Source: Gammaproteobacteria bacterium
GTDB lineage: Bacteria; Pseudomonadota; Gammaproteobacteria; Chromatiales; Chromatiaceae
Reading direction: 5' to 3'
Length of the DNA stretch: 32,843 bases
NCBI GenBank assembly: GCA_009908845.1
Contig: JAAAOQ010000159.1
Coordinates: forward strand, 1 to 32,843
Shown here: piece by piece, positions 16,994 through 24,433 of the stretch
How positions within the stretch are numbered: the first letter of the stretch is position 1
Layout: each line of letters starts with the position of its first letter
Translations under genes and position numbers: made by a program
Notes under the pieces: generated by a model
The model's database searches: none
Told to the model about the DNA's origin: nothing
What the model saw: the letters and a program-made list of their open reading frames with translations, nothing else

Positions 16994-18568
16994 TCAGAAC
17001 TGCGAGCGTAGACCAAGCGTCACCAAGGCATTTTGCTGAAAAAAGCCTCCTAGGGTCTGCTCAGCACCGTCGAAGTAATGGTAAGCTAGGTAGAGCTCAT
17101 GTGGTTCCCAACCAACGAACGCGATCTTTGGATTGAGATAGAGGTCACGATCGTCAAGCCCCGCAAAAAATCTGAGGCGAGCACGCCAACGGTCGCGACC
17201 GAAGGCATTTTCGATATCCCCGAACAGATTCAGCGTATTCTGCCGGTCGAGCAATCGAGATGGCGCGTCAAGCAACTGGCTACCGCCAAGCTGCAGATTC
17301 ACGCGCAGCTCGCGATCGCCTGGATAGACTTCAACGCCGGCCACCCAGTCGATGGCCTCTAACGTGATGTATCGGAGATCGGTCGTTGTGGCGGATTGAT
17401 CGCTAAGCCATGCTGCCTCGACACGCCAAGTAGCCCGGTCGGTTACCAGCCCGAGGTCGCCACCGACGACCCAGGTGCGCGGGTACTGCGCTTCAAAGGT
17501 ATCTGGAGCTGCGCGGAGTGCGGCACCGATGTCGCCTGGATCCGTCAACAACTTCGCACGCACTAGCGGGTCAAGTGCAAAGTACGGAAGTGACTGCCGC
17601 GCCTGCTGCACCGTCACAGCATAATCAAAGGCACGACCGGGCCGGCTCAACCGCACTCCCCAACCGCCATCCCCGTCTCCGCCCTGATCAAAATCCCCAC
17701 CCTTGACGAGCGTTGCGAGCAAAGGATTGAACGGCATGCCGATGAGCTCGCCGGTGTGTTTATTCACCGGCGACCAGATACTGTCGAGACGCGGCGTCTC
17801 GGCAGCGCGGAAATGTGGGATGTACTGTAGGTCGAGCTTGAATTCACCAATGAACTCCTCCCAGCGAGCCATCATCACCGCACGCCGGCGGTCCTCAAGA
17901 TCGTCGAGCAGGAGCCGACTGATGTCCTGCACGCTAAGCCGGTTTGTAGGCGCGCTCTCATCAACCCGCCCCCAACTGACGATTTGTGCGCCGAGCGTAA
18001 TGCGCCGGGTCTGGTCCTGATACCGCAAATAGCTTTCACCGTAGTCTAGCCGAAGACTGTTAAACTCATCGGCACCAGTCTGTAGCACCCCATCCACTCG
18101 GCCCGCTAGGCGCAGCGACCAGTCGTTGCTGAGCGCCCATTCGGCTGCCAAATCCCCGCGGAAATAGTTGCTTGTATCGGCTTGGCTGTGATTCTCGGTG
18201 AGAACACCAGACTCGATCCAAACCCTCTCCAATTCGACCATCGGCGGCACAGCCGCCTTTGAAGCAAAGGCGAAAGCTGTTTTCTCACGTGAATCGAGAT
18301 TTTGTTCGGCAGCTGGTCTCGCCGTGTACCCTGCTCGCCGCCTGGGGCTCGTAGACGTCTCCCCGTTGATCAAGCTAGCGTCGTCCGATTCACTGCGGTC
18401 GACGACCTCCGGGAGCGGCGGGGCCGGATCACCGAATTCGATCACTTGCGCGGTTGCCGCCATTGGCAATACTAGCGCCGCAGCCCACGCCGAAAGGCTT
18501 GACAAGCAAAACGATGCTGCTTTGCACCGAATTTGCGTGCCCCTGAGCACCGTGCGATTAACGATCAT
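16994..18568 (-). CDS. DUF1302-like outer-membrane beta-barrel protein
   Basis: This 524-residue protein has an N-terminal signal (hydrophobic residues about 20-36, cleavage near AATAQV), a polar segment of about 100 residues, then a long run of amphipathic strands ending in terminal Phe (TLGLRSQF). The segment ITLGAQIVSWGRVDE, followed by SVQDISRLLLDDLEDRR, resembles the plug-proximal region of DUF1302 outer-membrane proteins. That family is often encoded with RND/MMPL transporters and LolA-like proteins, as here. The frame is open upstream to 18826, but the start is placed at the ATG at 18566-18568, which overlaps the RND gene stop as ATGA. It probably acts as the outer-membrane partner for the RND protein. 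The substrate is unknown. Confidence 0.75.
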   Translation of the reverse strand: MIVNRTVLRGTQIRCKAASFCLSSLSAWAAALVLPMAATAQVIEFGDPAPPLPEVVDRSESDDASLINGETSTSPRRRAGYTARPAAEQNLDSREKTAFAFASKAAVPPMVELERVWIESGVLTENHSQADTSNYFRGDLAAEWALSNDWSLRLAGRVDGVLQTGADEFNSLRLDYGESYLRYQDQTRRITLGAQIVSWGRVDESAPTNRLSVQDISRLLLDDLEDRRRAVMMARWEEFIGEFKLDLQYIPHFRAAETPRLDSIWSPVNKHTGELIGMPFNPLLATLVKGGDFDQGGDGDGGWGVRLSRPGRAFDYAVTVQQARQSLPYFALDPLVRAKLLTDPGDIGAALRAAPDTFEAQYPRTWVVGGDLGLVTDRATWRVEAAWLSDQSATTTDLRYITLEAIDWVAGVEVYPGDRELRVNLQLGGSQLLDAPSRLLDRQNTLNLFGDIENAFGRDRWRARLRFFAGLDDRDLYLNPKIAFVGWEPHELYLAYHYFDGAEQTLGGFFQQNALVTLGLRSQF

Positions 18569-20877
18569 TTTCCTTTCGCACCCGCCGGCCGCGCCTCCGA
18601 ACTCGTCGAACGTCTGAAGTAAAAACCTGCGATCACCATGAGCAAAGCGGGAAGTACCAGAAGATCGAAGAGCAGTGCAGTCACCAATCCCATCGCGGTC
18701 AAAAGCCCGAACTCCATTGTTGGCACGAACTCCGACGTAGCCAAGATCAGGAATTGCGAACTGAGGATCAGAGTCGTTGCCACAACCGCTCGCCCAGCAT
18801 GTTGATAGGTCCGCGCCAGCGCCCAAACTGGCGAACAGCCTGCGAAACGTCGTTGACGATATCCATGATAGACATGAATCGTGTCATCGACAGCGATGCC
18901 AACTGCAACGCCGGCGATCATGGCTGTCGCCATATCCAACCATATCCCGAATAGACCCATAACGATGAAGATCACTAGAATCGGTGACAGGTTAGGCACC
19001 ATGCAAAGCAATGCTGCAGCCAACGAGCGCCAGATGACCAACATCAGCACAAAGATCAGAGCTACAGCCAACAGCAACCCACGAAGTTGACCCTCGATTA
19101 ACAGCTGCTCCTGATCTCCGAACAACCGACCAAAGCCAGCGGTGCAAAAACTAATATTCTCAAGTGGCTGCTGGGCAAGGTAACCCTCAATCGCTGCGAT
19201 GGTAGCATTGATTTGACGAGCACCATTGACATTGAGTTTTAGCAGCACCCGGGTTGTCCCGAAGCTCCGGTCCACTAACTCCCAGAGATCGCTACCATCA
19301 TAGATAAAAAGGTACTGCGCAATAAGATCATTGCGCTCCGGCAGGCGTCGATAGCTAGGATTTTCCGCATGAAAGCCCCAGTGCATCTCTTCGATCACGT
19401 CCACCATACTGGTAACGCGGTCCACCTCTTTCCGGGCCGAAACCCAATCGCGAAAGGCTTCAATCTGGCGCAAATTCTCCACTTGCTTAAAAGCATCCCG
19501 TGACCGCGCTTCGAATACGACTTCCAATGTGGTGACACCAGACAGCTTATCGGTTAATAGCTGGTTTGATTGAGTGATGGGATGATCTGCTTGAAAAAAA
19601 CGGAACAGATCACTCTCCACCTCCACTTCAGCCACGCGCGGAGCGCCGATGCCCAGTAGCACCGCGGTGATCAGCAAAACCCATATGGGATAGCGCAAAC
19701 CGAGCCTGCGTGCCCAGGCAAGCGGGGTGTCTAGCATATTGATGCCCCTGCCTGGTCGCGCCCAGCCGCCCCGATCCCACCGCGCGAAGATGGGCGGCAA
19801 GACCCAAGCGACCAATGCATAGATGATCACCACGCCCGCCGCAGCCGCCTGCCCGAGCGCGTGGACAGGCGGGATTTCGCTCATGCTCAACGAGATCAGC
19901 CCGACCGCCGTGGTCAACGCTGTAAAGAGCGCTGGCCGATGGATCGCCCCCCACGCTCGTTCGACTCGCTCTCGAGCTGTGGCGCCAAGATCACCTTTAG
20001 CCCTTTCCGCCAGCGCCAGCGCGTTATACCAGTGCAGCAACAGCGCCACTGAGAGCGAGATCATCAACGGGGGCAGGATGGCGGTCATCAATGTGAATGG
20101 CTGTCCGAGCAGAACCAGAGTCAGCAGGGCTGCTCCGACTGCGGCATGCATGACCGCCAAAGCCGCCGCCAGCGCCAACCAGCGGCGGAAAAGCCAAGCG
20201 ATCAGCACTAGACCGATCATCAAGGTTGCCGGCACAAACACCAAGCTGTCGTTAATAGTTGCCCGTAATTGGGCCGCGTCGAGCGGTAGCTGACCGGACA
20301 GCGCCACTAAATTGGCCCCAATGCCAACTCGTTCCACCGCTTCTATAAATGCGTTCTCGATCTCTAACCGCTGCAGGCTATTCTGGAGCTCAACGGGACG
20401 CACCGCGAGCGCGATGAGGGAACCATCCTCTGCCACCAACAGACCGGGCGCAAACCGGTCCGACTGCAGACGAGCACGCCATTGAGAGGGTGTGAGCTGC
20501 TCGCGGCTCGACCGATCCAACAGCGGCTCCACGACGAATCCATCCAAGGTTCCGCTGATATGATCCATCGTGCCCGGCGCCAACACGCGTTCTACCAAGG
20601 GATGGGACTGCATCGCCGCGACGACCTGCTCGAGACGCGTGAAAAAGGTGTCCTGATACAGATCGTCACCCGCAAACGCCGCCACCAGCACTTCGTCGCC
20701 AGGAAACTGTCCACGCAATTCCCGCTCGAACACGGCCGCGGTACTATCAGGCGGAATATAGGCTTCCGCCGAGTTATTGATTGTCAATGTGAACGCTGCT
20801 ATCGCAAGGGGCACGATCGCTGTCAGCGATAGGACCAAGAGCGCGATTTCGGGTCGCAGACGGAAGGGAGTTAGCAC
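18565..20877 (-). CDS. MMPL/RND-family transporter, HpnN-like
   Basis: This 770-residue transporter shows the RND repeat: one N-terminal helix, a periplasmic loop of about 180 residues, a cluster of helices, then a second helix-loop-helices unit. The segment GIAVDDTIHVYHGY near residue 660 carries the acidic pair typical of MMPL/RND helix 4. The equivalent first-half region (PPLMISLSVALLLHWYNAL) lacks that acidic pair. Proteins of this type move lipids such as hopanoids or mycolates, or other lipophilic cargo, through the periplasm. The start is the GTG at 20875-20877 with a weak ribosome-binding region. It is coupled by ATGA to the beta-barrel gene and preceded by the LolA-like gene, so the three probably form one export system. 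Confidence 0.88.
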   Translation of the reverse strand: MLTPFRLRPEIALLVLSLTAIVPLAIAAFTLTINNSAEAYIPPDSTAAVFERELRGQFPGDEVLVAAFAGDDLYQDTFFTRLEQVVAAMQSHPLVERVLAPGTMDHISGTLDGFVVEPLLDRSSREQLTPSQWRARLQSDRFAPGLLVAEDGSLIALAVRPVELQNSLQRLEIENAFIEAVERVGIGANLVALSGQLPLDAAQLRATINDSLVFVPATLMIGLVLIAWLFRRWLALAAALAVMHAAVGAALLTLVLLGQPFTLMTAILPPLMISLSVALLLHWYNALALAERAKGDLGATARERVERAWGAIHRPALFTALTTAVGLISLSMSEIPPVHALGQAAAAGVVIIYALVAWVLPPIFARWDRGGWARPGRGINMLDTPLAWARRLGLRYPIWVLLITAVLLGIGAPRVAEVEVESDLFRFFQADHPITQSNQLLTDKLSGVTTLEVVFEARSRDAFKQVENLRQIEAFRDWVSARKEVDRVTSMVDVIEEMHWGFHAENPSYRRLPERNDLIAQYLFIYDGSDLWELVDRSFGTTRVLLKLNVNGARQINATIAAIEGYLAQQPLENISFCTAGFGRLFGDQEQLLIEGQLRGLLLAVALIFVLMLVIWRSLAAALLCMVPNLSPILVIFIVMGLFGIWLDMATAMIAGVAVGIAVDDTIHVYHGYRQRRFAGCSPVWALARTYQHAGRAVVATTLILSSQFLILATSEFVPTMEFGLLTAMGLVTALLFDLLVLPALLMVIAGFYFRRSTSSEARPAGAKGK

Positions 20878-20967
20878 ACTAGAACCCGGGAATCTAATAA
20901 GCGGACACTAAACGCAGCGCCAAGTCGGCATCTGGTAATGCGTTTCGTGACATCTTAGCGGCAGCCA

Positions 20968-21834
20968 TCAAGGGCGAAAACGTTGATCAATGGACGGGTC
21001 TTGTAACGCTCGATTGGTGAACAGGTGCGCCGGAAGACGGCGGTCGTAGACTGTCTTTTCATTCAGAATACGCGTCTGATGACCGGATTCGAGATCCTTC
21101 ATCACGCTGTCGGTGACCGTCCAAAAACCCTGAATCCGCTCCACCTTGTAGACTCGGAGGCGCTTGAATGGGACCGACTCCCCAGGACGATAGAGGTCTA
21201 CCCGCATCGGGATCAGCGTCTTGGGGTGGATCCAGCTTACCCGCCGACCATAAACAGAACTATTAGCATCGATGGGAACGCTCTCAAGCACCTCTGTCGT
21301 CACACCCTCCAAGGATTCCTTCCTCAGCCACTGATGTCGATCCTCCTCTACCTTTCGGTCCTGAAGGTCCTCATAGAAGAGATCCGAGCCCACGAAACGT
21401 CCACCGCGACGGGCGGACGGAATGCGACGATCCCGCTTGAGCGCAGGAAGATAGATCCACTGGTCCGTGCTGCCGTCGGCATGGTCGATCGTCAGCAAGC
21501 CCGTGCCTTCAATGTCAGCTGGCGCAGTGAAACGTATCAGGTTAGAAACCTCACCGTCCGATTCTTCCCGACGAAAGCTGTAGAGCTCACGGATTCGAGG
21601 CTCGTGGCCTGATTCGGAGAGCACCATTGATCCATGGCTGGCAACCTCATCTCCGTCCGGACGTTCGTATACCTTTTGAGCCAGCGCGCGGCCACGCTCG
21701 TCTGCGTCAGCCTGCCCGGGAAGCAATAGCCCTGTCATCAACAAGGCGAGCAGCCAAGGCGCAACAAAGAATGCACGTCGCCGATCACCGACATCAAGAA
21801 AAGAAAGAAAAAGAAAAGGCAAGCGATTAGCCAT
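20968..21834 (-). CDS. LolA-like periplasmic outer-membrane lipoprotein-sorting protein
   Basis: This 288-residue protein has a signal peptide (hydrophobic residues about 22-40, cleavage near QADADE) and a LolA-like half-barrel of the PF17131 type. Diagnostic stretches are LIRFTAPADIEGTGLLTIDH, DQWIYLPALKRDRRIP and GGRFVGSDLFYEDL, followed by WIHPKTLIPMRVDLY. Family members sit next to MMPL/RND genes and are thought to ferry a lipophilic cargo across the periplasm between the RND protein and the outer membrane. The ATG at 21832-21834 has only a weak ribosome-binding site. The N terminus before the hydrophobic core is long (about 20 residues) and no better start is available. It lies 90 bases before the RND gene. 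Confidence 0.88.
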   Translation of the reverse strand: MANRLPFLFLSFLDVGDRRRAFFVAPWLLALLMTGLLLPGQADADERGRALAQKVYERPDGDEVASHGSMVLSESGHEPRIRELYSFRREESDGEVSNLIRFTAPADIEGTGLLTIDHADGSTDQWIYLPALKRDRRIPSARRGGRFVGSDLFYEDLQDRKVEEDRHQWLRKESLEGVTTEVLESVPIDANSSVYGRRVSWIHPKTLIPMRVDLYRPGESVPFKRLRVYKVERIQGFWTVTDSVMKDLESGHQTRILNEKTVYDRRLPAHLFTNRALQDPSIDQRFRP

Positions 21835-21979
21835 AATTTAGACAAACCTTAGAAACGCAACCAAGTGCTGAGAAAGGGAAACTCAACACAAAAGCACTAG
21901 CTGAGTCAGAATCTTAGGAAGCCAGAAAGAGCGCACCCCCCTATTCCGCCCAACAAGTGAATCTTGTGGTGACGTGGCG

Positions 21980-23407
21980 CTATTCTGAAAGTTCTTTAAA
22001 GAAGTGAATAGGCCACTCCCAGAGCTCCGCGGGCACGAGAATCAGTGCGAAGAATGCGATAATGCCAAAAATGAGCGGCCCCCTCCTTCTAATTAACTGC
22101 CTTGGTTTCTCCGAACGCTTTGCTTTACCGGAAGCCAACACCACTGGATCGGTAGAAGCTATCGAGCTAGGGTCACCGGGATCTTCGACCGTAAGCCCAG
22201 CCAAAGGACTCAACTGCCGCTCTGTGGATTCCGAGGAGGCAACCCCAGCCGGTTCTGGATCAGCCGCTTTTGCAACGTTCGTTTCAACGCTATCTGGAAG
22301 ATCCGGCGCAGAAAAAAGAGCAGGTCCGGACGAGGAATCTGGATTTAACTTTTTCCCAACATCTAACGGCGCGGTCAGGTCGTCAGCATCCGAATCCGAC
22401 GGCGCGGTCCGACCCTGGTTCTCAGCCGTTTGAATGGCCGTTTCCTGAGCACTCACCATTGCCGCAGTCCGCGTTCGAGAAACGGGCGACTCTTGATCAG
22501 AGGGACACCATCGCAGGCCTTGGTCGATTTCTGACCAATCCGGATCGTTTGCGGAGGCTTTAGCGCTCTCGGGCTCGCTCGTAACCGTCGGAACCAACTC
22601 TTCTGCATCGAGCTCAGCTAACAGCTCATGCGCATCCTCGCGCGTTAGCTGGTGCCTTTCGCTGATACATCCGTGCAACAGCAGCCGACTGCAGATAAGG
22701 TTTATCCGACGCGGCACCCCCTGACTGAACCTGAATACCGATTCAAGCACGCCCGGATCGAATACCGGATCACCCCGCCAGCCAGCCGTCTCAAGCCTGT
22801 GGCGCACGTAACCGATCGTCTCCTGCGGGTTCAGCGGCCGCAGATGCCAAGCCGCGATTAGACGCTGATGGAGCTGCTCCATCTCAGGCTTTTTGACGAG
22901 CTGTCGCAATGGCTCTTGACCAACGAGCAAGATCTGTAGCAAGGGTTGCCCGGATTCGTGCAGGTTGGTCAACAGACGCAACTCTTCGAGCGCCGAAGCG
23001 TTGAGGTCTTGGGCTTCATCGATAATCAACAGCGTACGGACACCGCGCCGATAGTCTGTGCTGATGCGCTGCATCAACTGCTGCAGCAGGACCGCTTTCG
23101 GCTGCTCCCCGAGCCTGAGCCCGAGTGAGTAGGCGGTCATCCGCAGCAGATCCTCGGCCTCGAGCCGCGTGCTCAGTAACGTAGCCGCGCGTGTCGTCTG
23201 CTGTGGTAGCTCACTCACAAGCTGGTTGATCAGAGTCGTCTTGCCGGTGCCCGGATTCCCAGTCACCATCACGAACCCTTCGGCCCGATGAAGCGCATAG
23301 TCGATGTAAGCGCGCGCACGGGCGTAGTTCCGGTGCCGAAAACAGAAGCGGTGATCCGAGCTCAGGCGGAAAGGGTCCTCCTGCATGCCGTAAAAAGACT
23401 CAAACAT
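21980..23407 (-). CDS. XrtA/PEP-CTERM-associated ATPase with C-terminal membrane anchor
   Basis: This 475-residue AAA-type ATPase resembles ExeA/GspA and the TIGR03015 family. It begins MFESFYGMQEDPFRL, with Walker A GNPGTGKTT at 50-58, Walker B LLIIDEAQDL at 126-135, and GVPRRINLICSRLLLHG near 240. After about residue 290 comes an acidic, Ser/Pro-rich linker of about 150 residues, a basic patch RQLIRRRG, and one membrane helix (LIFGIIAFFALILVPAEL) before a short tail. That design suggests an inner-membrane-tethered ATPase, perhaps positioning the export machinery. The open frame extends upstream to 23479, but MFESFYG is the family start. It is the first gene of the operon; in many exosortase loci it sits beside the kinase and TIGR03016 genes. 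Confidence 0.92.
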   Translation of the reverse strand: MFESFYGMQEDPFRLSSDHRFCFRHRNYARARAYIDYALHRAEGFVMVTGNPGTGKTTLINQLVSELPQQTTRAATLLSTRLEAEDLLRMTAYSLGLRLGEQPKAVLLQQLMQRISTDYRRGVRTLLIIDEAQDLNASALEELRLLTNLHESGQPLLQILLVGQEPLRQLVKKPEMEQLHQRLIAAWHLRPLNPQETIGYVRHRLETAGWRGDPVFDPGVLESVFRFSQGVPRRINLICSRLLLHGCISERHQLTREDAHELLAELDAEELVPTVTSEPESAKASANDPDWSEIDQGLRWCPSDQESPVSRTRTAAMVSAQETAIQTAENQGRTAPSDSDADDLTAPLDVGKKLNPDSSSGPALFSAPDLPDSVETNVAKAADPEPAGVASSESTERQLSPLAGLTVEDPGDPSSIASTDPVVLASGKAKRSEKPRQLIRRRGPLIFGIIAFFALILVPAELWEWPIHFFKELSE

Positions 23408-23516
23408 CTCGGTAGCAAAATGGCAACATAGAATCTCGCGGCCGCTACGATGACGACAGCGCGAAAATGGTCGGGACAATCTCGCCGACCGGGGCGCTGC
23501 CGCGAGCGAGGGCCTG

Positions 23517-23525
23517 TGTTATAAG
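23517..23525 (+). promoter_or_regulatory. Extended -10 promoter candidate before the acyltransferase
   Basis: TGTTATAAG is an exact TGn extension plus a five-of-six -10 box, about 95 bases before the acyltransferase ATG. The -35 region is poor, as is normal for extended -10 promoters. A perfect 10-base palindrome GTGTCGACAC (23533-23542) lies at about the predicted start of transcription and could be an operator. The gap is shared with the divergent ATPase gene. Confidence 0.35.
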
Positions 23526-23620
23526 GCTTTGAGTGTCGACACCCAGCGCTTCCTCGGCCGAACTGTCAAGCACGCGAACTGAGGGGCTCAGAGGTCAACG
23601 AGCCTACCAAGAGGCCCACG

Positions 23621-24379
23621 ATGAGTGAAAAACCGCCTTCCCTCGCAAACGCTTTCGAGCAATTCTTCGAGATCATTCCAGCCGATACCGACGCCTTACG
23701 TGATGTTGTCTATCAGATTCGATACCAGGTCTACTGCAAGGAGATGCACTTCGAAAAGGAAGAGGATTTTCCCAACGGCCGTGAGACCGACGAGTTCGAC
23801 CCTCACTCGATCCACGCCCTCCTGCGGCACCGTCCCTCCGGCGAGTTTGCCGGCTGCGTCCGGCTGGTGCTGAACCGCAGCGATAAGAAGGAACCGCAAC
23901 TCCCGCTAGAGTGCCATTGCAGCCATAGCCTCGACCAGCGCACCCTCGACTTAAACCAGCTCGACAGGCGCACCTTCGGCGAGATTTCGCGACTGGCGAT
24001 CATCTCGCGCTTCCGCCGGCGTCCCGGCGAAGCAAGCACCCCGCATGGTGTCGCTGATGAGACGGCATCCCTTGACCCCTCAGAGCGCCGTGTTTTCCCG
24101 CACATCGCACTTGGTCTCTATCTTGCCGCGGCTGCCGTAAGTCTGCAGCGCGGCATGACCATGGTTGTGGTCATGATGGAGCCTCGACTCGCTAGGCACA
24201 TGCGCTATTTTGGCATCAATTTCGTCCAAGCGGGCGATGTAATCGATCACCACGGTATGCGCGGCCCTTTCTTCATCACAAAGGAGAGCCTGTATCAGAA
24301 TATTAGGCCTGAGATCGGCGAACTTCTGACGATGGTCGGACGTCCGCTCGCCGCAGCAAAGCACCCTCAGAGCCCCTAG
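23621..24379 (+). CDS. PEP-CTERM/exosortase system-associated N-acyltransferase
   Basis: This 252-residue protein matches the TIGR03694-type acyltransferase, related to autoinducer synthases and long-chain N-acyl amino acid synthases (FeeM-like). The N-terminal VYQIRYQVYCKEMHFEKEED and DEFDPHSIHALLRH correspond to the conserved acyl-homoserine-lactone-synthase-like core. GEISRLAIISRFRRR follows, and then the GNAT-like C-terminal part with HMRYFGINFVQAGD. It should transfer a fatty acyl group from acyl-ACP or acyl-CoA to an amine, probably an amino acid. The ATG has AAGAGG 8 bases upstream. It heads a + strand pair with prsT, 54 bases away. It is soluble and cytoplasmic. The acceptor is not known; tyrosine is possible by family analogy. 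Confidence 0.92.
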   Translation: MSEKPPSLANAFEQFFEIIPADTDALRDVVYQIRYQVYCKEMHFEKEEDFPNGRETDEFDPHSIHALLRHRPSGEFAGCVRLVLNRSDKKEPQLPLECHCSHSLDQRTLDLNQLDRRTFGEISRLAIISRFRRRPGEASTPHGVADETASLDPSERRVFPHIALGLYLAAAAVSLQRGMTMVVVMMEPRLARHMRYFGINFVQAGDVIDHHGMRGPFFITKESLYQNIRPEIGELLTMVGRPLAAAKHPQSP

Positions 24380-24433
24380 CAAAACAGCACCAGCTTTCAC
24401 ACGATCCACCTCAATACAGATCGAGTCAAGACC

